From BOG-908 sp964247675 (GTDB taxonomy: Bacteria; Pseudomonadota; Alphaproteobacteria; Acetobacterales; Acetobacteraceae), in NCBI GenBank assembly GCA_964247675.1, contig CAXTVW010000036.1, forward strand, positions 1 through 27,506: a stretch of 27,506 bases of DNA, in the 5' to 3' direction. The notes beneath the pieces were generated by a model. That model had not been told where the DNA came from and ran no database searches. It was given only the letters and a program-made list of their open reading frames with translations. The first letter of the stretch is position 1. Each line of letters starts with the position of its first letter. The position numbers were made by a program, and so were the translations under genes. Of the stretch, positions 10,892-17,416 are shown in pieces.

Positions 10892-11384
10892 GTGCGTTCC
10901 TTCCGGCTTGGCTGGCTTACCGCCTATTGGCCGCTTTTATGCAGCGCTGTTGCAGCCCTAGTGGTCGGGCACGCTGGAGATCAGCGTGTCCTGTTCGCGA
11001 TCCGGTTTGGCGACAGGTGTCATCCGCCCGGAAAGCAAGATTCCGGCTTGGACCTTGCCACAGCACGAGTAGAGCGAAATGAGAGGGTCGTCAATATGGC
11101 GGCAGAGAACGCCACGGTCTTGACGGCCTGCACCGCCCGACCTTAGTTGGTCCGGCCGCGCATGCGTGCGCCAGGCGTGCGGCTGGAGCGAGCCCGAAAC
11201 GCGGCGGGCGGATGTCGGGGCATTGCTGGAACGGCAATTTGCGTATGCCTTAGCGACTGTTTATTTCAACGCCGCCACACGGGACACTACGGTTGGTTGC
11301 AAGGCCAGTTAAACGGGTCCTGATCGGATGCGCTTTCCGCAACGAGCGTCAACGCAGAAGATGGTCACGCCAGGAGCGACGAGA
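10892..11384. other. Divergent intergenic region, no gene seen
   Basis: About 490 nt between the second CocE gene and the crotonase-fold gene. Apart from the candidate promoter at 11066-11094 I find no protein-coding pattern, RNA gene or clear terminator. The crotonase-fold gene must be transcribed from here, but I see no convincing -35/-10 pair for it. Confidence 0.5.
11066..11094 (-). promoter_or_regulatory. Candidate promoter of the second CocE gene with half operator
   Basis: On the minus strand TTGACG (11094-11089), a 17-nt spacer and TACTCG (11071-11066). The -35 and the start of the spacer (CCCTCTCAT) closely match the TonB-receptor promoter at 20035-20067, but the second half of the dyad is missing. 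The predicted leader would be about 170 nt. It may be a decayed or weak member of the TetR regulon. Confidence 0.35.
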
Positions 11385-12179
11385 ATGGCATCCCTTGATG
11401 TGTCAGCCGACGGTCTTTCACTGATTGTGACTGGTCCGATCGCGAGGATCGTTATCGATCGCGAGAGGAAGCGCAACGCCTTGCACTCGACGACCTGGGC
11501 GGCCCTGCCGGGCCTGATCGCGGCCGCCGAGCGTGCGGCGGAGATCGGCGTGATCATCGTGCAGGGTTCCCACGGCCAATTCGGCGCGGGGAACGATATC
11601 GCCGAACTGCAGGGTCTCTCGGGAGACCCTGCCAGGGCCGAGGCCTATGCGCGCGCGATGGCCAATGCGACGGCGGCTGTCGAAGCGGCTTGCAAACCTG
11701 TGCTGATGGCGATCGAGGGCTTCTGCTATGGCGCATCAGTTGCCTTGAGTCTGGCGGGAGATCTGCGGATTGCGGCTGACAATGCGACATTCGCGATCAC
11801 GCCCGCCAAGCTCGGGGCCACCTATCTCCTAAGCGATCTGCATCGCCTGGTTGCGGCGATCGGCGCGGGCCAAAGCAAGAAGATGATCTATTTTGGTGAG
11901 CCGATCAGTGCGGAACAGGCCCTCGGCATCGGGCTTGTGGACCTGCTGCTGCCGTCGGACGGCTTCGAAGTAGGTTTGCAGGAACTGGCGGACAAGCTCC
12001 TGCGCGGGTCGCCATCGACTTTGCGCCAGACCAAGCAGATGCTTCGCCTTGTCGGCCACGCGGGCACCCCGGAGGAGACCAAGGAAAGCCTCGCCTGGTT
12101 CGTGAATTGCACGCAAGGACGCGATTTCAAAGAGGGATTGGACGCGTTCCTGTCCAAACGGAAGCCGCGTTTCCGCTAG
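11385..12179 (+). CDS. Crotonase-fold protein (enoyl-CoA hydratase/isomerase family) lacking both catalytic Glu
   Basis: 264 residues with the crotonase fold: IVIDRERKRNALH near 22-34, the first oxyanion-hole stretch FGAGNDIAELQ (66-76) and the second EGFCYGASVALSLAGDLRIA. Positions that hold Glu144 and Glu164 in rat mitochondrial enoyl-CoA hydratase read Ala120 and Pro140 here. Simple enoyl-CoA hydration is therefore unlikely; isomerisation, CoA-thioester hydrolysis or a retro-Claisen step are possible for this fold. CAGGAG lies 8 nt before ATG 11385, so this start is preferred over in-frame starts at 11328 and 11361. It is followed convergently by the TetR gene. Its substrate is presumably a CoA ester of the same pathway. 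Confidence 0.88.
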   Translation: MASLDVSADGLSLIVTGPIARIVIDRERKRNALHSTTWAALPGLIAAAERAAEIGVIIVQGSHGQFGAGNDIAELQGLSGDPARAEAYARAMANATAAVEAACKPVLMAIEGFCYGASVALSLAGDLRIAADNATFAITPAKLGATYLLSDLHRLVAAIGAGQSKKMIYFGEPISAEQALGIGLVDLLLPSDGFEVGLQELADKLLRGSPSTLRQTKQMLRLVGHAGTPEETKESLAWFVNCTQGRDFKEGLDAFLSKRKPRFR

Positions 12180-12199
12180 CGCCGCCGGGCCGTGGTGTT

Positions 12200-12838
12200 T
12201 CAGCCTTCCAGGGCAGCAGCTTTCCGCTCGTTCGCGCGGCATATGCGCCGGCTTTCGGCGACGCTCAGTCCGAGTATGCGAAGCTGGTATTCCGCCGCGC
12301 GGGCCGACACGTCCGCACCTGCGCCGGCGAGCCTTGCGCTGACGCCGGCACGCAGGATGGCCAAGTGGGCGTCGATCACGAACTCGTCGAACGGTTCCTT
12401 AAAGCGGCCCTGCTCGATCCCGAGTGCCACGTCCAGGCGCATGTAGCGCGAGACGTCCTCCTTGATGGCTTCGAACTCGTGGAATGCGGCTACCAGCAAC
12501 CGGCCCCAGACAGGCTCGGCCGCGGCAATCTCGATGAATTGTTGCGTGCCGAAGGCCACGCGGGCCGCGCCGTCTTCCAACAACAGCCGTGCACTGCTCA
12601 TCTCATTATGCATTGCCAACGTGACCGCTTGGCAGACCGCGGCCACGATTTCGGCCTTGTCGCGGAAATACAGGTAGAACGTTCCGTTCGCGAGCTCGGC
12701 CGCCGCCGCGATTTCGCTGACCGAAGTGGCGTTGATGCCGCGTTCTGACATCAGGCGGATGGCCGCATCGGTCAGCCGCCCACGGGTTCGGCCTCGCTTG
12801 CCGTCCTGGCCAGGCAGGTCAAGCGACCGTTTCTTCAT
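12200..12838 (-). CDS. TetR/AcrR-family transcriptional regulator
   Basis: 212 residues. The N-terminal helix-turn-helix is clear: RGRLTDAAIRLMSERG, then TSVSEIAAAAELANGTFYLYF (38-58), followed by a variable ligand-binding domain from about 75. Members are dimeric repressors released by a pathway metabolite. The gene is divergent from the Dabb/ring-cleavage operon, and the shared 168-nt region contains a strong TGAGA-type dyad (12892-12909) located about 50 nt before this start. Autoregulation and control of the neighbouring operon are therefore likely. The same dyad appears at the promoters at 6750, 8588 and 20035, making this protein the best candidate to bind them all. The ligand cannot be predicted. 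Confidence 0.93.
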   Translation of the reverse strand: MKKRSLDLPGQDGKRGRTRGRLTDAAIRLMSERGINATSVSEIAAAAELANGTFYLYFRDKAEIVAAVCQAVTLAMHNEMSSARLLLEDGAARVAFGTQQFIEIAAAEPVWGRLLVAAFHEFEAIKEDVSRYMRLDVALGIEQGRFKEPFDEFVIDAHLAILRAGVSARLAGAGADVSARAAEYQLRILGLSVAESRRICRANERKAAALEG

Positions 12839-12875
12839 GCGCCAGCCTTAGCTGAGCGAAGCCGCACCGGCAAGA

Positions 12876-12909
12876 TTGCCGTAACTCTGATAATGAGATA
12901 ACTCTCATT
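12876..12909 (+). promoter_or_regulatory. Promoter/operator of the Dabb/ring-cleavage operon, likely TetR site
   Basis: TTGCCG (12876-12881), 17-nt spacer, TAACTC (12899-12904). The -10 sits in the perfect inverted repeat AATGAGA-TAAC-TCTCATT (12892-12909), and a third half-site CTCTGAT precedes it. The 23 bases 12885-12907 match the TonB-receptor site (20036-20058, opposite strand) at 21 positions. It lies between the divergent TetR and Dabb genes, so it can serve both. Confidence 0.7.
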
Positions 12910-13006
12910 TTAAGCCGGCAACACGGCCGGATTGTGGCTGCCGCGCCAAGCGGCCGTCAAGCGGGATTGAGCGGTTGTCAGGCAAGAACATCGCCACGGG
13001 GGGAAC

Positions 13007-13294
13007 ATGGTAACGCACGTCGTAATCTTTTCCTGGATCGCCGGAGTGACTCACGAACAGGTGGAGCAGCTTCGGCAGGCACTCGACCGGCTGGCAGGCG
13101 ATTTGAGCGGGATCGCCACAATCACCCATGGCGCCGACCTGCATTTCCGGGAGGGCAGCGGTGATTACGCGCTCGTGGCGCATTTTACCGACAGGGCGGC
13201 CTGGGATGCCTATCAGGCACATCCGCAGCACAAGGCTTTCGTGCGGGACGTCGTGACGCCGATCCAGGCGAGCCGTCTGACGATCCAGTTCTAG
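13007..13294 (+). CDS. Dabb-domain (stress-responsive A/B barrel) protein
   Basis: 95 residues forming one dimeric ferredoxin-like barrel of the Dabb family: the MVTHVVIFSW start, the VEQLRQALDRLAGDLSGI helix, the YALVAHFTDRAAWDAYQAHPQH motif and the final VTPIQASRLTIQF strand. The same fold includes olivetolic acid cyclase and small aromatic-pathway enzymes; many bacterial members are uncharacterised. Being first in a ring-cleavage operon and only 14 nt from the synthetase start, it may act as a lactonase, cyclase or isomerase on a ring intermediate, but this is inference. A GGGGGGA ribosome site lies just before the ATG. Confidence 0.85.
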   Translation: MVTHVVIFSWIAGVTHEQVEQLRQALDRLAGDLSGIATITHGADLHFREGSGDYALVAHFTDRAAWDAYQAHPQHKAFVRDVVTPIQASRLTIQF

Positions 13295-13308
13295 GCGGAG
13301 TGCAGGAC

Positions 13309-14880
13309 ATGACGAAATACGACGACGGCGGCGCGGCGAACGGAAACGTCTTTGCCGTGTTCGAGGCCGCTTCTCTCGCACGCCCGGAGCGCCCTTTTCT
13401 TATCGTCGGCGATGCAACGTTGCTGAGCTATGCAGCCATGCTGGCTGAGACTGCCAAAGCTGCCGCGTGGCTCAAATCCGTTGGCGTGAAGCCTGGCGGC
13501 CGGATGCTTGTCCAGGTCCAGAAGTCACCCGCCGCGGTCATCCTCTATCTCGCGTGCCTCCGCGCCGGCGCCGTGTTCATACCGCTCAACACGGCCTATC
13601 AGGAAAGCGAAATCGCGTATTTCCTCGCTGATGCCGAGCCGGCGCTGCTTGTCGCCAGCCCCGGCCTGGCGGGGGAGTCTGCCGCGTTTGATGGCACGCG
13701 GGTACTGATTGCCGATGATCTCGCATCCGCGCCATGGGCGGCAACGCAAGAGCGTCTGGCTACCGCCGTTCTCTCAGGCGGCGACGCCGCCGCCATCCTG
13801 TACACGTCGGGCACGACCGGACGGTCGAAGGGAGCGGTCCTCACCCATGGCAATCTGTCGTCCAACGTGCAGGTCCTGGGCGCAGCCTGGCGCTGGCGCG
13901 ACGACGATGTGCTGCTGCACGCATTGCCGATCTTCCACGCGCACGGATTGTTCGTGGCGCTGCATTGCGCGTTGTTGCGCGCCTCGCCGGTCCTGTTCCA
14001 CCAGCGCTTCGACTTGCCGGCCGTGCTGCGTGACCTGCCGCGGGCCACGGTGTTCATGGGCGTGCCGACCTTCTACACGCGCCTGCTGGCCGAACCGGCG
14101 TTCGACCGGGCGCTTTGTGCCGGTATCAGGCTTTTCATCAGCGGTTCCGCACCGCTGCTCGACACGACGTTTGAGGCATTCCGGCAACGCACCGGTCACA
14201 CGATCCTGGAGCGCTACGGCATGACCGAAGCGTTGATGGTGACCTCGAACCCGTATGACGGACCGCGCATTGCCGGAAGCGTCGGGCCGGCGCTCGCCGG
14301 TATCTCCGTGCGCGTCATCGCCGAGGGCGGCAAGCCGGCGGCAACGGGAGAGCCCGGGATGCTGGAGATAAGCGGGCCGAACCTGTTTGCCGGATATTGG
14401 CGCAACCCGGAGAAGACCGCCCAGGACCACACTGCGGACGGCTACTTCATCACCGGCGACATCGCGACAGAAGACGCGGATCACTTCATCCGCATCGTCG
14501 GGCGGGCAAAAGACCTGGTTATCTCAGGCGGATACAACGTCTATCCGAAAGAGATCGAGCTGGCGATCGATGCGTTCGATGGCGTGCTGGAGAGCGCGGT
14601 GATCGGTGTTCCGCATCCTGATTTCGGCGAAGCCGTGCTGGCCGTGGTGGCGCGTATGCCAGGTGCGCATCTTGAGCCGAAGACGCTGTCCGCCGCGCTG
14701 GCGCCGATGCTCGCCGCATTCAAACGCCCCAAGACGATCGTCATCGTTGATGAGCTGCCCCGCAACGCGATGGGAAAGGTCCAGAAAGCCGAACTGCGCC
14801 GCACATTTGTCGACACGTTCGCCGGCGCACCCGTCGTAGCCGCCGCGATTTCTCAAGGTCATACCCATGCAGCTTCCTGA
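13309..14880 (+). CDS. Malonyl-/methylmalonyl-CoA synthetase (MatB-like, AMP-forming)
   Basis: Activates a dicarboxylic acid, probably malonate or methylmalonate, to its CoA ester with ATP. The 523 residues show the ANL-family motifs: YTSGTTGRSKG (about 165-175), HALPIFHAHGLFVA, MGVPTFYTRLL, ERYGMTEALMVTSNPYDG, GYFITGDIA, GRAKDLVISGGYNVYPKE, and the adenylation Lys490 in NAMGKVQK. The HALPIFHAHG, GVPTFYTRLL and TSNPYDG stretches are typical of MatB rather than fatty-acid ligases. ATG 13309 has GCGGAG 8 nt upstream; an in-frame GTG at 13300 overlaps that site. It overlaps the extradiol dioxygenase gene by 14 nt, so the two are translationally linked. Together with the mutase at 102-2261 it gives methylmalonate to succinyl-CoA. 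A different short acid as substrate remains possible. Confidence 0.88.
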   Translation: MTKYDDGGAANGNVFAVFEAASLARPERPFLIVGDATLLSYAAMLAETAKAAAWLKSVGVKPGGRMLVQVQKSPAAVILYLACLRAGAVFIPLNTAYQESEIAYFLADAEPALLVASPGLAGESAAFDGTRVLIADDLASAPWAATQERLATAVLSGGDAAAILYTSGTTGRSKGAVLTHGNLSSNVQVLGAAWRWRDDDVLLHALPIFHAHGLFVALHCALLRASPVLFHQRFDLPAVLRDLPRATVFMGVPTFYTRLLAEPAFDRALCAGIRLFISGSAPLLDTTFEAFRQRTGHTILERYGMTEALMVTSNPYDGPRIAGSVGPALAGISVRVIAEGGKPAATGEPGMLEISGPNLFAGYWRNPEKTAQDHTADGYFITGDIATEDADHFIRIVGRAKDLVISGGYNVYPKEIELAIDAFDGVLESAVIGVPHPDFGEAVLAVVARMPGAHLEPKTLSAALAPMLAAFKRPKTIVIVDELPRNAMGKVQKAELRRTFVDTFAGAPVVAAAISQGHTHAAS

Positions 14881-15826
14881 ACCGGTCTACAAACCACCTT
14901 TCCTGATCACGCGTGCCAGCCACCTGGTCTTCCGCGTGCGCGACCTTGCTGCGAGCCGGGCTTTCTACTGCGACATGCTCGGTATGGTGGTCAGCGATGA
15001 GGACCCCGCCACGTTGTGGCTGCGCGGTCTGGAGGAAGCCTGCCACCACAGCCTGGTGCTCAAACGCGGCGAACCGGCCGTGGAGCATGTGGGCTTGCGT
15101 GTGCTGACCGAGGATGATCTCGACCTGCTTCAGGCGCATTTCGCCGCTGCGGGCTTCCCCACCGCCTGGGCCGAGGTCGCGTTCCAGGGACGCACCCTGC
15201 GCACCACCGATCCGGCCGGTACGCCGCTGGAATTCTGCGCGACGATGCAGACGCGCGAGCGGCTGTTCGCACATGTGGACCGCTATCGCGGAGCGTGTGT
15301 CCTGCGGCTCGATCATTTCCAGGTTGTGACGCTGAACGTGCGTGAGTGCCTGGATTTCTACAACACGATGGGCTTCCGGCTCTCCGAATACGTCATGAAA
15401 GGCGAAAGCCTGGAGATGATCTTCCTGCAACGCAAAGGCAATCCGCACGACATCGTTTTCGCCAAACGCGAGGGGCCGCGCTTTCACCACTGTGCCCTCC
15501 AGGTGCCGGAGACGCATCATCTGATGCATGTTTGCGATCTGCTCGTGGCTGGCGACAACGAGCGGCAGGTGGAGTTCGGACCCGCCCGGCATTTCAGCCC
15601 CGGCCTCGCCCGCTTCCTGTATTTGCGCGATCCAGACGGTCACCGGATTGAATTGTTCCCGAGTCACTATCACACGGTGGACATAGAGGACGAGCCGATG
15701 AAGTGGGAGGCGCCCGCCTTCAAGGTGGGCGGCTGGACCGTTCCGCCCGACACGTGGTGGAACGACACGATCGCCTTTGCTGACATGGGCGTATCGACTG
15801 CGAGCAAAGAACCGTCGCTGCTTTGA
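14867..15826 (+). CDS. Type I extradiol ring-cleavage dioxygenase (HpaD/HPCD-like)
   Basis: Cleaves a catechol-like ring next to one hydroxyl using O2 and Fe(II) or Mn(II). 319 residues with two vicinal-oxygen-chelate modules, the N-terminal one (about 15-125) without metal ligands. In the second, H150 (RLDHFQ), H208 (PRFHHCAL) and E262 (DGHRIELF) match the metal triad of 3,4-dihydroxyphenylacetate 2,3-dioxygenase of Brevibacterium and Arthrobacter; H194 (PHDIVF) and Y252 match its acid/base residues. The C-terminal tail (YHTVDIEDEPMKW) is also that subfamily's. The start overlaps the end of the synthetase gene, with AAGGT upstream. The ring substrate is presumably supplied by the FAD or FMN monooxygenases of this island; the precise catechol is unknown. 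Confidence 0.93.
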   Translation: MQLPEPVYKPPFLITRASHLVFRVRDLAASRAFYCDMLGMVVSDEDPATLWLRGLEEACHHSLVLKRGEPAVEHVGLRVLTEDDLDLLQAHFAAAGFPTAWAEVAFQGRTLRTTDPAGTPLEFCATMQTRERLFAHVDRYRGACVLRLDHFQVVTLNVRECLDFYNTMGFRLSEYVMKGESLEMIFLQRKGNPHDIVFAKREGPRFHHCALQVPETHHLMHVCDLLVAGDNERQVEFGPARHFSPGLARFLYLRDPDGHRIELFPSHYHTVDIEDEPMKWEAPAFKVGGWTVPPDTWWNDTIAFADMGVSTASKEPSLL

Positions 15827-15881
15827 CAGGTGGACGTAGATCCGTCCGACATCGGCGCTGACTTAGACCGGAGTATAAGAT

Positions 15882-16709
15882 ATGCGCATCGTGACCTTTT
15901 CGCGGAACGGCAGCGTGCAGTACGGCACGCGGGTGGGCGACCGGGTGCATGTTCATCCTGGCGCGACGTCAGCGGTCGATCTGGCTGTGAACACAAATGG
16001 CTATCCCGCCGGAGAGAGCTTCGCGGCATCCGAGGTGACGCTGCTTGCGCCGGTGCCCCGGCCTGGCAAGGTGATCTGCATCGGGCTGAACTATCGCGCA
16101 CACGCCGTGGAGGGCGGCAACCCGATCCCCGATTACCCGGCAGTGTTCCTGCGCGGCGCGACTTCGCTTGTCGGTCCGCAGGCCGAGATGATCCTCCCCA
16201 CGTGTTCAGACAAGTTCGACTACGAGGCCGAACTGGCTATCGTCATCGGCAGAACGGCCACCAACGTCGGTGCTGATGCTTTGGACTACGTCGCCGGCTA
16301 TGCCTGTTTCAATGACGGCTCCGTCCGCGACTACCAGCGCAAATCCAGCCAGTGGACGATGGGCAAGAATTTCGACCGTACCGGCGGTTTCGGACCGGAG
16401 CTGGTCACACCGGACGAGCTTCCTGCAGGAGCATCGGGACTGCGCATCGTCTCTCGCCTAAACGGCCAGGTCATGCAGGACGGCAATACGGACGACATGA
16501 TCTTCGGCACCGCGGTGCTGGTCGCTACCCTATCGGAGGCGATGACGCTGGAGCCAGGCGACGTTATCGCGACGGGCACACCCGCCGGAGTTGGATACGC
16601 GCGCAAGCCGCCCGTCTTCCTTCGTGCGGGCGACCGGATCGAAGTCGAGATCGAGCGGATCGGGACATTGACAAACGTAGTCCAGCCGCGGGCCGGAGCC
16701 GGACGGTGA
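15882..16709 (+). CDS. Fumarylacetoacetate hydrolase (FAH) family protein
   Basis: 275 residues of the FAH/HpaG fold. Seen: GLNYRAHAVEGG (68-79), metal ligands E115 and E117 (YEAELAIVIG) and D145 (FNDGSVRDYQ), the KNFDRTGGFGPELVT stretch and the C-terminal GDVIATGTPAGVG. Family members hydrolyse or decarboxylate 2,4-dioxo or ring-fission acids; next to an extradiol dioxygenase it most likely acts on the ring-cleavage product by C-C hydrolysis, isomerisation or decarboxylation. GGAG lies about 8 nt before ATG 15882. It overlaps the FMN reductase start by 4 nt (GTGA), and a 55-nt gap separates it from the dioxygenase. Confidence 0.93.
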   Translation: MRIVTFSRNGSVQYGTRVGDRVHVHPGATSAVDLAVNTNGYPAGESFAASEVTLLAPVPRPGKVICIGLNYRAHAVEGGNPIPDYPAVFLRGATSLVGPQAEMILPTCSDKFDYEAELAIVIGRTATNVGADALDYVAGYACFNDGSVRDYQRKSSQWTMGKNFDRTGGFGPELVTPDELPAGASGLRIVSRLNGQVMQDGNTDDMIFGTAVLVATLSEAMTLEPGDVIATGTPAGVGYARKPPVFLRAGDRIEVEIERIGTLTNVVQPRAGAGR

Positions 16710-17302
16710 ACGACGCAGTCGAGGCAGCTGGTCCAACGCGGTCACGCCACCAGCTTCTTGCCATTTCCGGCAGCCTTCGTGCCGGCGCGTTTTCCTTGGC
16801 GGTGCTGAAGAGTCTGGCTGAATCGGTCGCGTCGCAAGCCGAGTTCACTTACGCGGACATCGGAGAGCTCCCGCATTTCAACGAGGATTTTTATGCCGGA
16901 ACACTGCCTTCGGCGGTGACGCGGTTTCGGAGTCAGGTGGAAGCGGCCGACGGGTTGGTGATCGCGTCACCGGAGTACAATCACGGCATCCCGGGCGTTC
17001 TGAAAAACGCCTTCGATTGGGCCTCGCGTCCGCACAACCGCTCGCCGTTGCGCAATAAGCCATTTCTCATCGTCACCTCGTCGCTCGCGTTCACGGGCGG
17101 CGTTCGGGCGCAGTATCAGATACGCGAGTCGCTGGTCTCGGCGTTGGCACGACCGGTCAGCACGCCCGAACTCGTCATTGGCGAAGTGGGCAAGAAAATT
17201 GTGGATGGGCGTTTTGAGGATGTGACGACGATGGCGTACGCGCGAGACGGTTTCGCCGCACTGTTCGGCGAGATCGCGCGACAGGCTACGAGCGGACGGT
17301 AG
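16706..17302 (+). CDS. NAD(P)H-dependent FMN reductase
   Basis: 198 residues of the flavodoxin-like NADPH-dependent FMN reductase family: GSLR (22-25) for the FMN phosphate, SPEYNHGIPGVLKNAFDW from 88, and the KPFLIVTSSLAFTGG stretch. It would transfer hydride from NAD(P)H to FMN. GTG 16706 is chosen because it overlaps the upstream stop (GTGA), has GGAG 7 nt before it, and gives the family length; an open frame extending to 16352 only covers the FAH gene. Last gene of the ring-cleavage operon. Reduced FMN is needed by the two acyl-CoA-dehydrogenase-fold monooxygenases at 2309 and 25629, for which no other reductase is seen here. Confidence 0.9.
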   Translation: MNDAVEAAGPTRSRHQLLAISGSLRAGAFSLAVLKSLAESVASQAEFTYADIGELPHFNEDFYAGTLPSAVTRFRSQVEAADGLVIASPEYNHGIPGVLKNAFDWASRPHNRSPLRNKPFLIVTSSLAFTGGVRAQYQIRESLVSALARPVSTPELVIGEVGKKIVDGRFEDVTTMAYARDGFAALFGEIARQATSGR

Positions 17303-17359
17303 CTGCCGGCCGCCAGGACGTCAGAAGGCGGCTGAGTAGCGTCCAGGAACACCATGGCA

Positions 17360-17387
17360 GCGGTAGAGACATGGTTCGCTCTACCGC
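17360..17387. terminator. Hairpin between convergent genes, possible terminator
   Basis: GCGGTAGAG and CTCTACCGC pair as a 9-bp stem around a 10-nt loop in the 114-nt gap between the FMN reductase and TonB-receptor stop codons. A short CTTTT run follows 20-30 nt later on the plus strand but not directly after the stem, so it is a weak intrinsic terminator at best. Confidence 0.4.
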
Positions 17388-17416
17388 CGGCGTCAGGCGC
17401 GACAAGCTTGGCTCTT

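Noticed and set aside
16352..16705. Upstream extension of the FMN reductase frame
   Set aside because: It runs through the FAH gene in another frame and encodes no family sequence; GTG 16706 with a GGAG site and a 4-nt overlap is the better start.
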